Numbered from the stretch's first letter, positions 10,881 to 30,300 are shown. The stretch is 64,000 bases of DNA from Spirodela intermedia (GCA_902729315.2 LR746273.1:6716501-6780500); one strand, 5' to 3'. Program-made: numbers and translations. Notes: generated by a model not told the origin, from the sequence alone.

Positions 10881-12397
10881 ATGAGAGAGAGAGAAAAGAA
10901 AGATTGCCAATAAAGGAAAACCCACATTCCCCTCCCTCTCTCCTTACGTCTAAATGAATGGAAGTCCTTGCTCACGTCCCAACTCTCTCTCCTCTCTTTC
11001 ATCTGAAAAATTAATACATCAGACATCGGCTGCAATTATCGCCATGATTACATAAAAGCCCGAGGTAAATCGGGATGGAGACTGATTCGCATGAAGTCCG
11101 GATCTGGCCTCTCGCCCTTTCTATCTACCCTCTTAGCGAGAGAGAGAGAGAGAGAGAGAGAGGGCTCGGACCGATTATACTCACGGGGACAGATGTCTGA
11201 CTCTTCCCTTATTCGCGATGGGCGAGCTTGGTGGAAGTATCGAGAGACAAGCCAAAAGGTCAACATCTTTTGTCGAAACCCATTCCTCTTAAAGCGAAGG
11301 GACTGGGCACTTTTGATCTGTCAGGGGGAGAGAGGGGGAGGAGGCGGAGGAGGGAGAGGAGGGAGAGAGAGGAGAGAGAGAAGAGAAACAGAGACAGAGA
11401 CAGAGAACTTCTCTCTCTGTCGACTCTAGAGAGAGAGAGTGTCCGTGTCATCGACTGGTGCATAGTGACGTATGCGTGGGAGTTTGCAACTTCGGAGAGG
11501 GAGGTATATCGTAATGTGATGGCGATATTCACGAAGGCCACACTTTTATAAAAGAACGGGTTCCGTGTGACGTCTGGAAGAAGAGAGAGAGGCGAACGCG
11601 GACGGAGGATGACGACGACCTGGTTTGAAGATCTAGTCAATGACTGAGACAGAAAGCTCGTGGGTCGGCCCCTCAAGCACATCAACCCCAGAGAGAGACA
11701 GCGAGTGAGAGAGATGAGAGAGAGAGAGAGAGAGGGAATCATGCTTCCTTCTCGCCATGGGGAACGGCGCTGTGACGGCATTGAGCCACGGGACGCCACA
11801 GAGAACGACGAAGATAGATATCGATAGAGAGAGAGAGAGAGAGAGTCGCGTCGCGTCCGGAGATCTTCAACGTGTATTCCCCATTTGAGAAGTTGCTTCT
11901 CTTGATGAGAGGGAGTAGGGACAAGTTAGGGGCTTCTCGAGGGGGAGGAAGAAAGAGGACCAGGGGGATCACCCCGACCCAGTCGTTGTTTCCCGGCAAG
12001 AGAGAGAATAAGGGGAGGAGAGAGAAAGAGAGGTGGAATGCTCGTCTCTCTAGCCTGTAACCTGTGCTGAAGGGGTGCTCGTGCTCTCGTTGACTTTGCT
12101 CCCTTTGTTCAATTGACTGACCTTCTCTTTCTCTCCCTATGCACACTCACACAAGGCGCACTCTCTTTCTGTGTACGTAAAGCCCACTCTCTCTCTCTCT
12201 CTAGAAAAACAATGGGGAGGGAAAGTGTACGGAAAATCTGAAATTACGACGGGAAGGAGCCGTAGTCTCGAAAATTGCTAAATTGGGCTAAACGGCGGGG
12301 CCATGGGAACGGACCAAGATCCGACGGCCATGAACCAATCCACAAGGTTTAGGCTGCCGTAGGAGGAGAGAGAATCCTCAGTGGTGTCTCTGTCGAC

Positions 12398-12539
12398 CTA
12401 CGCCGACGGTCTCTGGCAGGCAGAGAAGAGCTGCCAGCTGACGAAGGCCATGGCGAGTGAAGAGAGGAGCTCGAAAGCTATCACCTTCGGCATGAGCCAC
12501 CCCAGACCGTGCCTCAAATAGCTGCCAAAATAAACAAGT

Positions 12540-12585
<46 letters not shown>

Positions 12586-15500
12586 GAGGATCCGACGAAC
12601 CTGGTGATGGAAGGCATGGTCGCGAGAATCCCGGCGCAGGCATAGATGATGGGGACGAGGGTTCTTGGTTTGTTCTTCCGAAGCCATATCAGAGAGCCCA
12701 GTGCAGCCAGCGAGAGATTCAGCACCTACAAAGTTGTAGCTTTCTAGATCAGATTAACAATGCACGAAGAAACCCATCACCGAGCCGACAAAGGCAACGC
12801 CCATTTTAAACGAATAACGGATTAGAGAGAGAAGGAGAGAGAGAGAGAGAGAGTAGATTTCCTGTCCGAGATTCACCGCTTTCCATAAACAGTAAAAAAA
12901 TAATAATTAAACCCAATCAAGTTGGTCAACCCATCAGAGAGTGGGCAGTTGACGACAAGAATCAAGCTACCGAAGAGGGAGAAACAGACGAAAAGATTAT
13001 TTAAAGGGGAGCTATAAAATAAAAAAGAAAACGAACCAGATTTGCGTTCGCTTCAAGGCCTTGCAGGATGTACTCCCAAGTGAACTCCAGTCCTCTGGCG
13101 CCCACCCAAAGAGGAGCCAGTCTGTGTAGAACAGAGTCAGCAAAGGCCCAGCCTGCGAGCAGCAAGAGAGAGAACTGAGCATTATCCATTCCTCGGAAGT
13201 TACTATTTACAGCAACTTGAAAAATACGTATCGCCCTTTAATTTATGGAATTTTATTTTTTTTCTATGAAAAAATTCACGAGTACCAATGAACAAGATGG
13301 TCAGGATTTTTTTGATTCCTGCACACAATCTAGAGAGAGAAAGCGAAAGTTCCTATTTAGAGCAACCCGCAAAATATGTATTGCCCTTTAATTTATGGAA
13401 TTTTATTTTTTATTTAAAAAAATCACGAATACGAATAAACAAGATGGTCAGGACTTTTTTTCATTCCGGCACAGAATCTAGAGTGAGAAAGCGAAGGAGA
13501 ATCAGCTCAGGAAGAGGTTATCTGCACTCACCTAGCCCAACAGCCTGGAATTTATGATTCTGAGAGATATTCCTGTGGGTTAATTGGGTCAATGCGAAAT
13601 AAAGCCCAGCAACATCTACAAATCCAATTAGAGCTTTCAGGGATTCCTGAAAAAAGAAAAAAAATGACAGAGAAATCACGATTAAATAACTATTTTTGGA
13701 TAATCATTGCAGAGCCGGATCAAACTAGTTCAACCTCCAGAAAGATAATTTTTTTCAAGAATGTAACCTATACTTTGCGCATCATTACTAGGCAAGCTGT
13801 TTTTGACCGCAAATACATCGAGAAAATAGTTGATACTTCTAATCTGTTTCGACTAGCATCCTACAATGCTGGAAACCATGAAGTTAATATCAGTTGACAA
13901 TAGTCAGACCGCTACTTGAAATCATGGATGAATAAATCTATTTATATACCGTTGAACCAGTAAAAAGATACGTATTAAACCATTCTACCAAGGTCCCTGT
14001 TGAACCAGATCGCTGCTAATGAATGTCACTTTTGTTGAATACTACCCGAAATCCGACATCAATATTCATCAATACATAGAAACGCCTGCTCTAGCCTGTG
14101 TTAGCCCGTTCAGAATCCCAAAAGAAACACGAGTCACAAAGAAACAATTACAATTGTACCTGATAATATAATATAATACAATATAATATATGTAAAAAGG
14201 ATTTTGTACCTGATATTTAACTGAGCTAAAATATCCTTACGAATAATAGAAAAAGATTTGTGCTCGCATGATGCACTAGAGTAGCATGTAAAATTTAAGG
14301 TGTGTCAGATGCCGCAGACGTACCTGATACGGATCGAAGCTATCATTTTCAGGCAACTTGAGGAAAGTTGCAAGGCAAATAAGCTGCCAACACAAGAAAA
14401 ATCATTAATTAATGCACACTAAGGTAGAATATCTACGCACTAAAGTGAAAGCCTTCTCCTTAAATTCAGCAAAATACGTCGACCCTCTGGTGACAGTACT
14501 ATTCACAACCCAAAGGAACAAAGCTGATGCTTCAGCAAACTCGTCAAATTTTCAAATATTAGGTAAATTCAATTATTTTGATGCTTAAAGAAGCTAAATA
14601 TCATTTTCTTTCTTCCTACAAACTCTTGAGTAGGTTCTAATAATGTAGTATACTATGGCTGTTGCTCACTTTCTTTCTGATAATGCTCCTTCCTCGGTAG
14701 TCAATATCATAGTGTGACTGAGGCATCCTATTTTTTAGACCATGTGGCTATGCCCTATCCTATTTTCTGGAGATCCAGTGATGTTCAACATACATATAAC
14801 GAATGATGACGGTGAGAACTAATAGGCGAGCCAAATCCACAGACAAAAACCGCACTCACAAAAATCTTGATACTAATCCAATAGTTTGTAATATTAAAAC
14901 CAGAGTTTCACTTATCTTTGAATTTTTTAAAGCCAGATCATATATGATATAAGTTATAACTGAAATCTCAGAGACAACGTAGGATTAAAGACATCGAAAA
15001 CACATCAGTTAAGCCTTTCAATAGGGCGTGTGGTCTGTCAATGACTCAACTTGTGTAGATCGCAAAACACCGCGAAAGAAAACGTTACCAATACTTCTAT
15101 TTGGCTTTGTTCATTCTTTACTTGCAAGTCTCTTCTCACAGGTGCATGAGTTATTAAACAACTTCTAAAAACGAGTCCTACCAATGAAGTGGGAAGAAAT
15201 AGAAACAAAAATACGATTAGAAAAGTGTGAATAATCTAAATTAATGGGCGGATCAAACTAAGTGAAGCTGCGTCAACTAATACAAAAGATAAAGGAAGGG
15301 CCACAATCTTGTACTGATTAATGAACCGCTGTCCTAGATGGACCTGATTCGAATAAGCTTTGTAGTGAAGAGATGGAAGATGAATATTCTCAGAAGTGTT
15401 GGGTTTCTTGGAAGAACCGCAGTTTTCTTCTAATCGAGTAATGTGGTATGAAAGCTGCTACTACTCTTGGAAAATTCGACTGTAATAGTACACTAGCTTT

Positions 15501-17308
15501 CTGGACCTGATATAGAATGATTTCAAATCTTAGTTTCTTGTTTTCGCAAGCTCTGATGCTGTGCTTAACGAGATATTTCTGCTTAGGCCATTTCATCTCT
15601 ATGGACTCGATATACATATAAATTGGATGAGATCCAACTATCGTGTTGAAGCAACAGACCTTTACTAAAGCTGTCCCAAGATAAACAAGAGCCGCTTTAA
15701 CAGACGTCCCAATAGTATCATACTCTGACCTGTACACCAATATGTTGTGAATGAGAAAACCAAGGAAAATCATGATGTAACAAATATGGTGGAACATAAA
15801 AGAACACCATTAAGTTGAAGAAAAATACAAAGAATAACAGTTGAAGTAATTAAAAATATAAGAATGAAAGACAAAAGTGATGAGAATCAAGATTTTGTCC
15901 AACATTCACTGTACACTCCAAAAATAGCGAGCTTTTGTTTGTATGATTAAACGGAAAAGTAGTCATCCACCCAATCACTTGTGGAGCAGCCGATATGTCC
16001 GTTGAACTTGTAGTAGTGAATTGCATTTTTCTTCTAGTTCTTTATGTCGGTGAGGGCCCCACTGTATGGGCCTTTGCAAATTATAGTCTTGATTCACCTA
16101 CCTACTTTTGCAAAAACATTCCAAACTTGTCTTGGAAATAGTAAGGACAACTGACGAAAGATAACTCTGCCCAATTCCACAAAAGGTTAGAAATTCTATT
16201 ATATCGTATCCAATAAACAACCATTAACGAGTCATTAGTCAAAATTAAATGTTTGTTTTGAATAAGCCACAAAATTCAGTGTGAAATTTCGTGTGTAGTA
16301 TATCGGATTCTATGGACACATGAATAATTTTTTTGTGAGACCTCATAATCGAAAATTTGATTGCCAACTTTCAGCATCCTACACATTACGCCCATCACGT
16401 CATTAGGTTTAGGTCCCAGTGCTTTGCGACACCAAGTCTCTGTCAGAAGTTTCAGGTTAATTTGCAACTAAATATATTTTTTTAAAGATGAATTACACTA
16501 GACATTCCCGTCCAATTGTGCATCAGAAAAATAAAGAGGTCAAGTTGTAGATATCTCGATGTAATGTACCAGAACTTGAGCTAAAGAAGTTCATGTACCG
16601 CATTTCAGAAAAATTACCCAAATCTTTTTATAAGCCATACAGATCTCAACGAAAGGTACTGAGAAGAATCAAGGGGGCCCCCATCAGTCGATAAAGTGCC
16701 TAACAAAAAGGATGTTGCCACCCATAGGACTCATCGTACTCCAAAACCTAAAATTAAAGATGACCTCACTTCACGAGGACTCAATTTTCGTTGCAAGTGA
16801 TATTGTGGACATTCCTCACTACGAGACCAAGAACGATCACACCACGTTCAAAAAATTATCAAATTATTTTTATGCGCGAAGGTCTCATCCAGTTCACTGG
16901 GGAAGTTGAAATATATAAAAATGTTCAAGTATAAATCCCCACGACACAGAAAGCCAAATTTTCGTTAGATTGGGAAAATAATGCAGCTAATCCATGTAAA
17001 ACAGCATTATACTACAGTAACCAGGCCCAATATTCTCTCCAAGTGAGGATCCATCTGAAGATTGGAAAAACAATCTCCGAGGCAAGCGACAGCGGGAAAC
17101 CTGATCTCCGAACCATCGATATTACAACCAACTCTTCTCCGCCCCGGCAAGCGTCAGCGATATCCCACCCCGGCGAATCGAAGGATTGATGAGACATTGG
17201 ATGCAGAACAGCTAGGATTACCGGAACTCACAGCGGGGTGGCAGAGTAGTAGACGGCGTGCGGCCCGAAGGTCAGGATCGCGCAGTTTAAGAAGTGGAAC
17301 ACCGTCAT
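12398..17308 (-). CDS. TMEM147: Transmembrane protein 147 homologue, seven exons
   Basis: In animals TMEM147 joins NCLN and NOMO in the BOS part of the multipass translocon at the ER; the plant protein is assumed to act likewise. Exons: 17308-17232, 15729-15660, 14383-14324, 13646-13532, 13152-13037, 12725-12601, 12521-12398. All junctions are GT-AG and in phase, giving 228 residues, the usual plant length. Readable pieces in order: MTVFHFLNCAILTFGPHAV, LSEYDTIGTSVKAALVYLG, LICLATFLKLPENDSFDPYQ, ALIGFVDVAGLYFALTQLTH, LHRLAPLWVGARGLEFTWEY, LNLSLAALGSLIWLRKNKP and MAFVSWQLFSACQRPSA. The whole chain is hydrophobic, consistent with about seven membrane spans. Intron 1 is about 1.5 kb. The start is the family start, MTVFHF. 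Confidence 0.97.
12542..12583. repeat. (GA)n microsatellite filling TMEM147 intron 6
   Basis: A 42-bp GA run takes up about half of the 79-bp intron between exons 6 and 7 of TMEM147 (12522-12600). On the coding strand it is a CT tract before the acceptor and could act as polypyrimidine tract. Confidence 0.93.
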
Positions 17309-20032
17309 TTTCTCCACTTCTCCTCGCTCCACTCCGCCGCCGCCTCCTCGCCCTCCTCAGAGAAATGTCGCCGGACGGAGGAAGACTTTCGCTGCCTCTC
17401 TGCCCTTCTCCCACAGAGAATGGAGATGGAGATCCGAGAAGCGGACACCTCTCCCAAAAACATCCTTTTACATCTCAATAATAACGTTATTGCCATCGTC
17501 GGATCGTACAGTTTCCTTTTAAGCGGACAATCCGAACTTGAACCGTAATGGGTCATTAACGGGTTTTCCGTTTCAATCCAGCTTCTTATTAGATATTTTG
17601 TAAAAACCTCAAGAAAAATAAAATTGGAAAACATATCCCAGCTTAGATGAGCACCCACAGCATGATGTTCCCACAAATACTTGGATTTATTAAAAATAAA
17701 TATATACCGCTATATTCTTATATTATTTTAATTATGGAAAATATGAAAATTATTATCTCGTATCATCTTAAAGTGGCATTGTTCTTTCTACCGACCCAAA
17801 AGTAGCCAAATGGTTAGTCAACTCCTACTCAGCTTAAATATTTTATCATTACCTACTATCACTATTAATTGCATATTTAGCAGAATTTGAGAAACTTAGC
17901 TACGAGATAAATAGTTTTTTTTCTAGTTAAAAAAGGTGATTTAAGGAGATTAAAGCTAAAAATTCTGTAGAACTTCGTGGAGGGTAATTGGTTTATTTTT
18001 TCATTCGATTACTCTCTCTGTATTCGTTTGATTTAATTCATTTTTTCGGCTATTTTATAAACTAAAAAATGAGAAATCTACATGCCCATCATTTTATTAT
18101 TTTCCTAAAAGTTGGCTACGTATGATCTTCATGAAACATAAAAATAAGATTTTTATTATCGAGTTCATATGAACAACAACCCACTTAATGGAGAACTCTC
18201 ATTTTCTTTGACTTTGATCCATATAATCCAATAAAATTACTCATCATTTATGAGTTCAATAGCTTGATAATGGAAGAATAAAACCAAAAACAGGAGCAGA
18301 AACAAAAGAATCTCATACTCGCATTGTATTTTTTCTTGCAGTTGTACTCCATTCAACATGGCACCGAGAAATCTAGAGAACTCCGTGATCAGAGAACTTG
18401 AGAGGGAGGGACTCTGGAGGCTCCATCCCGGGAAGAGGGAGAGATCTGCTGTAAATCTGCTCCTCTCGTCGGCTTCACGACGAGGCTGCAAGTCCCCCCC
18501 CTCGATCTTGGGGAGATCTGGTAAAGAGATGAAAGCTGCAGTTTCATAGATGCCGTCAAGGATTCGGATTAGCAAGAGAAAGCCCGATGCCGATGATCAT
18601 ACCCACCATTGAAATCTTCTTCGCATAACTCATGCTGCGCGAGGAAAATCAGGGGAAGAACGAACGTAATAGAATGGAGCGGCCCCCTTTCCTCTCACGA
18701 AAACGGCTTGGTCGTCGGTGTATTTTGGGAGGCCGAACTAAGAACAGACGAGAACAACGTGGACTAACTTGATAACGAGCCATGATCGTCGACAAGAAAT
18801 TAGAATCAAAATGAGAACCGGATGAATGATCGACGATATTATGCAGACATTCAGCACATTGATTGCCAATAGCGATTGAAGAGATCGTCCCAGCGATGTC
18901 GAAATAGCCGGCTAGGCAGGGACGAAACTGGTATACAGCGATCGAAACGAGGAGAGAAAATCGGAACGAAAAATAAGTCAACGATATATGACAGGTAACG
19001 CAACGCAGAATCGAATCGAAATTTACGAAAAATCTACAACTCTGCAATCGATTAGGTTGAGGATGGGGGAGGAGCCCGCGCGGACGTCACGGCCCGACAG
19101 ACGAGGGGCTCCGCCAGCGGGCAGTCTTCATCGCAAGCGAGGGGAGGCTGTCCTCTCCGGCAGGAAACGGCCCGATGGCGGAGCTCCACAGTGGCGCCGC
19201 CAGCCTCCGGGCGGCGACACGGAGCCGCCGCACGGGGGCAGCGCCCTGCTCAGTCGCCGGCACCGGCGCCGCTCCACCGCCGGACGACCGCCCCACCTCC
19301 GCCGCTCAGATAAGATCAAGTAGTGTGCCGTTGCAAGGGTTAGGGTTCTTCCTTTTATCGGCCTGAGGACGATCCTTAGAGTTGGACCTACCCCTCGGCC
19401 CATAAACTTCCAACCATTTTAGTTGGCCATTAATGGGCCACTCAAAACACGTAATGGGCCAAACAATTTACATGCCTCTATAAAATCGATTAAAGGGCAC
19501 AAATAAAATCCATTAAAATAATTATTTACAAGTTAATCAGCCGAAATAAGAGGAGATAAACCGGATCATCCAATAAATGAAAAAATTGCGTTAAGATTCC
19601 ATGCCGGGGAGACCCGAGTGGGGGCTTTTTTGAAAAATAAATAATAAAAAAGGCCATGCGCATATTTAATTAGGTGATAAAGAAGGGAATGTGGGTCAAC
19701 ATAATAACGCTCCATAGGTGGTAAAGTTATGGTAATTTAGAGGGATTTGAGCTCTAATAATCCTCATACATAGGTGACCGATATTCCCCCCATTGATTGA
19801 GATAGAGAGAGAGAGAGAGGGAGATCGCATCCCATGGTACATTCCACAAGTATGACAAGCACAAAGAAACATCATCTGGGATCAGCGTATCTTACCCACT
19901 TAGTCGGATTCACACCTCCTGCCCAATCAAGAGAGAGAAGATAGAGAGAGAGAGAGAGAGATATAGAGAGAGAGAGAGAGAGAGGGGGGGGGCGCTCTTG
20001 GGTGGGTGGGTGTTTCTCTGCTGGGGCATGGC
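17309..20032. other. Intergenic between TMEM147 and MAP2
   Basis: 17309-17560 is probably TMEM147 promoter and 5' UTR. 17580-18250 is AT-rich with no frame. 18350-19400 holds GC-rich short frames on both strands with no recognisable product. 19800-19990 carries GA tracts just past the MAP2 stop. Nothing else could be assigned. Confidence 0.5.
19924..19984. repeat. GA-rich tract, 3' flank of MAP2
   Basis: Imperfect GA run interrupted by GATA words and followed by a G run (19984-19992). It lies about 50 bp beyond the MAP2 stop codon, probably in the 3' UTR. Confidence 0.9.
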
Positions 20033-25628
<5,596 letters not shown>

Positions 25629-25694
25629 CCCCCCCCACCTCGCCCCCTCTAACCCGCGGATTTCTCCTGCGTCTTCGTCGTCTTTCGGACCGCG

Positions 25695-25702
25695 TTTATA
25701 TA
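25695..25702 (-). promoter_or_regulatory. MAP2: Probable TATA box of MAP2
   Basis: On the minus strand the sequence reads CTATATAAACG, a good TATA box about 70 bp upstream of the MAP2 start codon. The 5' UTR would be about 40 bases. Confidence 0.65.
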
Positions 25703-25725
25703 GGGCACAGCAGGAGGGGGACGAT

Positions 25726-25815
25726 CCCGGTTTGAACCGTGATGCCGACCGGGGCCCGGTTTGAACCGGAAGAACGACCGGTTCAGATCCGACCCGTTCG
25801 TGCTTACCGGGTTAT
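25726..25815. promoter_or_regulatory. Palindromic GGTTTGAACC cluster in the divergent promoter
   Basis: GGTTTGAACC occurs at 25729-25738 and 25758-25767, each inside CCCGGTTTGAACCG. Related words ACCGGTTCAGATCCG and CCGGGTT follow. The cluster lies just upstream of the MAP2 TATA box, in the DNA shared by MAP2 and NUP58. No factor can be named from sequence alone. Confidence 0.5.
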
Positions 25816-26650
25816 CAGAAGAAAATACCTAAAACACCCTTATTAATATTTAGTCCATATAATATTAAATCCGATTTTCTCCAAAGAATTGGGCGTTTGG
25901 ATTCGTGTTCCATGAAATCCTCTCCATCTCGCTTGCACTTATCGTGCAGTTAATTTCACGGTTTTTAAAAAAAATCCCGCAAAATAAAATTTTATTTTAA
26001 AATAAAATAAAATAATTTAATAAATTAAACGGTGCATTATTTGAACTATATAATGCTTTTTATATTACCAGGGAATAATATATTCCGGCCTTTCTCAGCT
26101 GATTCCGAGGAAACTACCAAATTGCCCCTGAAGAAATCAAGAAACCCTGGTTTTCGGCCGAGAGTCCACGGAGTGACGGAAAGACCCTCGAGGAGAACTC
26201 AAGAACCAGAATCTCTCTCTGGGGATTACAGTGTTTGATAAGGGCCCATTGGTCATCGTGACGCCGGAGAGGTTTTTGGAAGCGAAGCTTAAAACCATGG
26301 GGAAGACGGGCGGGAGGGCACCGTTGCCGCCGTCGGCACAGAAGGTCCTCCTCTTCGGCTCGTCCCCCGTTGGCGTCGCAGGGGCGGCTGAGGACGGCGG
26401 TGAGGAGCGGCGGCGCAGTAGAGGGCGCCGGGCGCCGGTGAAGGTCGGCGGCGGTGGCGATCGGAACGTTTTAAGCCCCCCTTCGCCGCCGGAATTCTTC
26501 CGCGGGGTGGTCTCGGAAGGTCGCAGGGGCGGTAGGGGGGGAGCTGGGGGAAGAGGGTCAGGATCCGGGGGGGCTTCGAATCCCAGGGTTCGGCGGGTGT
26601 TGCAGCAGCAGCAGCAGGACCAGTCCTGTCCAAGAATCGGGGAGACGGAG

Positions 26651-27275
26651 ATGGCGTTCTCGTTTCCGCAGCAACAGCCGCTTCTCCAGCAGAGCACTCC
26701 GAATCCCTTTCAGACGCAGACGCCGCAGCAGCAGCCGCAGTTTCAGTTTAATCCTCAGCAGCCCCAGCCGTCGCCACAGCCCCAGTTCCAATTCCAGATG
26801 CAACAGCCGCAGTCTCAGTTCCAAATGCAACTCCCACAACAACAGCCTACGTTTCTATTTAAGAGTGACAAGTCGCCGGCCACTTACAATACTAAGTGGG
26901 AGGAGCTCCATCCTGACTCGCAGAAATACCTTCTGGAGATCGAGTGGGTTTCTTGTTTCCCATCTCCTTTCTTCTTTTTGTCGCAAGAATGTTCATTTCT
27001 CGTCATTTTTTTATCCGCCGTTTTCTTGAGTTCATAACACGATGTAAACTGGCGAGTCAAGGAGCAATTTTTTTTAAGTGTGCCATTATCAAATCTGTTC
27101 GATACAAAAGACCAAATTTGAAACATATTGGCCATAATTTGGAGCGCCGGGAGTAATTTTCACCTTCGATTCATCTCTGACGGAGAGTAATCGTTTTCTT
27201 CACATTTCAATTATTTTTATTTTCTTTGATACTTTGAGATTCATTTTACTAATGTTGTTACTCGATGTTGAATTT

Positions 27276-27329
<54 letters not shown>

Positions 27330-30300
27330 GCGTAGATATATAGGTGTGGTATCACTTCAAGGAAGTTTATCCCTTGACTGCGTTGTTGACAATGATTCTT
27401 ATTTGTAGGACAAGGATTTTGGAGTATAGAAACGAAAGTCAAAGGCTTGATCAATGTAGCCGGTTATGTGATTCATCAATAGCCAACAACGGGTTTGAAC
27501 TTGATGCTACTCGTATCATTCAGGTCTGATGAAAAACTTATTGGCTCTTAGATCTGTTCGATATTTTACAACGAATTTCCTGTTGTCTTTTGTTATTTAA
27601 GAATCCTCAACGTGTTGTTTGCATTTGAAGTTCACAAGGCTGAGGTTATGTGAGAAGAAATCACGACGAGTTTCTTTCTAGAATGCTGACATGCTTTAGG
27701 CAGTCTGTAATGTCACACTAAGACCATTCTTTTGCACAGTTCGTATTCCTATTTTACGACCAGATTTATGTGATGTTCTGATACAAGTAAAACTAATTTT
27801 TATATTCGTTGATGTTCGAAGACAGTCTGTAATGTCTTCGAAGCTTTCGCTGAAAATTGTTGAAATTGTCTTTTTGTAGGCCTAATTAGAGACTACAGAA
27901 ATATGATCTGCTATGTTACCAAATGCATGATAGTCGTCCATTATCAGCCTGTATTATGCAATAGGTTTAAGTGCATACTGAAGCCGTCATAGGAATGGTG
28001 ATTACAATCACCTTGTTTAGTTGATGGCATTTTGTGCAAAGACATGCTAGACATGTAAGAACTAATCACCTAACAAATCCAAATCCTTGACGAAAAAGGA
28101 TATCAAGCTACATTAATTACCTTACCATATATTATCACTGATATTGTCATTATGGCTATGATTTCTATGTATTTTTCTCTTTATTGGAACCATGGAGATG
28201 CACGTTACTCATCTTAGGATGTTCTGTCAGAGGTCAGCGAGTTTCTCTTCAGAATTCTGATTCAGATGTTGACATGATATGCTGACCTTTGTGAACAAGT
28301 AAATGCCTTTTAAATATTGTAATAGTTTCATAATGCTCTATTCCTATGTGGTAATGGAAAACGAAATATCAGAATTACTGTAATATCAGTAGCTTTCGAA
28401 ATCAAAATAGTATAAACGATTGTTCGTTGATCCATAGTTATCTGTTTCTACCATTAGCTGTTGTTTTGTTGTAATTATGAAATATTCATTTGTTGCTTTG
28501 CTTCTCCGTCTGCCACCATTGCTAATTCCTGTATTTTACACATTAAGGTAAGTTTTTAGCTTAGCTTTTTAGATCTTCTATATCTTCTTTTCGAGGGCAT
28601 CCGTCCTAAGGTTCGTTGTAGTTCTTGCTAAATGCTCCAGTGTTTCCATCTTTTGTTGGATCCTTTCTTGTTAGTCTACTTTTTTAGGGGAAAATGCTCA
28701 GGGAGCAGACTGAAACTAGTGCATATCCCATGTGCTTGGCCAACTGCCCACAAGAGCGCCAAACTCTCTCTTCTTTGTTGCTTGTTTCCTTGTCATTGGT
28801 GACTAGTGGAATCCGAAGACTGTTGTCGAGTGTCTGGCACACTCTTAAAATATTTCAGGTGAGTTTCAAGGCCGAGGCCAGTCAGCAGGTCCAGTCAACT
28901 TTTGGGTCAACTGTCATCTAATTTGTTTCATGTCTTTCCATTGCAAAACTCTGCTCAAACAGTTCCATTCAAAATACAAAACGTAACTTTTGGTCGGTCC
29001 TAACGTTTATAACCGAGCATTTATACTCTCCAGGATTAAAAAAAATCATCTAGAATTTCTTTGATGGAGTGTAGATTTTGTTGTTTCTTATCTTAAATAC
29101 TTTATTCACGTGGATCGGATATCGAATTTCTTTGATGGAGATATGGTTGATCCTGTTGTCCATGATGGCAGAAGAAGCTTGGAGAGCATTGATCTGTGGT
29201 TAATGAGCGTCGATTTTTTTCTTATGGCAGGAACTTGGAGGAATTAGTATCTCTACGGACAGAGAGAAAAATGTGGTTCAAGAATTAATGGCTTCAGCAA
29301 AAGAAATGATGAGGAACACCGAATTTGCCGTTCGCTCATTTATGATCCTTCATCCCAGGTTTTTTCATCCAAGCTCTACAGCTTCTAATGCTGGTATTGG
29401 TGGCCAAGCCACTGGAATTTCTCCTCAAATGGCCAGCTCCATGGGAGCTCAGGATTTCTACAGTGGTGTGCCAAAGCGACCATCTCCATTTTTCATCAGC
29501 ACTGTGACTCAATTTGAGAAATACCTTGCGGAATGTCAGCTGTGGATCGAGGAGTTAGAACAGTTGCTCCACGTAGATAACAAAAACGCCTTTTCCAGCC
29601 CAAGCTTTTCATTAGAGAGTCTACCTTCAGTTTTATCCAATGTTTATGACTACTTCATCTATACAGCAGCAAAGGTATGATCGTCGCTTCCTCTGTGTCT
29701 TTATTGTCATTTCCTTCACTGATCTTGATCCCATTGTCTTAACCTTTCAAAACCAGTTTTATGCGACATGGCACCAATTTTTTAATGCTATTAACGGGTA
29801 GCATTGGATGCCCTCTCACCTTCTTCATTAGTTCCTCATCCCCCCCCTTCCCGGTGGGATTCTTATTAAGTGTAAGTTGTCCAAGAAAAAGACTGACAAC
29901 CGTTCCTTCCAGTACTAGGAAGTAAACCCCAAAACCCTAAACAGAGAAGAACCTGCAATTTACAGGCCATCGTGTTGGAGAAAAAAAAAATGTCCGTTTG
30001 ATTTTGAACCCTAAAAATTCGAATAGGGCATTCTCCTGATTTATGTTCGAAGAAATAGATGCCAACAAATAGCTTAGATCTCTGAATCATGTCTTGGCGA
30101 TCGTGTTCATGCTGGAGTTCTCAGAAGGATGGCCCATTTTTCTCCTGCAGGTGGAGAACCTCCATCAGTATATTGAATCCATGAAGACGGCTTATCTTGC
30201 AGACCAGAGGCGGCGGGGTGATTTCAGTGATCCATTTCTTGAGGCCGACCGGAGGGAGACTGCCAAGCTAGAAGCTGCTGCCAAGAGGGTTCATCCAACG

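Larger units (their letters stand above)
7460..12397. other. 5-kb intergenic region, repeat-rich, no supported gene
   Basis: Many short frames occur, but none resembles a known family, and several are only translations of GA/CT tracts. Two degenerate minisatellites were seen (about 9733-9990 and 10555-10880), plus GA/CT tracts near 9091, 10441, 11141, 11718 and 11827. The region upstream of 7283 should hold the KANADI-like promoter. An unrecognised RNA gene cannot be excluded. Confidence 0.5.

Noticed and set aside
13001-13189. Separate 62-residue protein starting MDNAQFS
   Set aside because: The middle part is TMEM147 exon 5; the ends are intron sequence read through.
18237-19403. Short GC-rich frames on both strands between TMEM147 and MAP2
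   Set aside because: None shows a known motif, splice-compatible neighbours or any product I could recognise; they look like chance open frames.
28694-28921. 75-codon frame inside NUP58 intron 2
   Set aside because: Direct joining of exons 2 and 3 already gives the continuous family sequence, and this frame resembles nothing.
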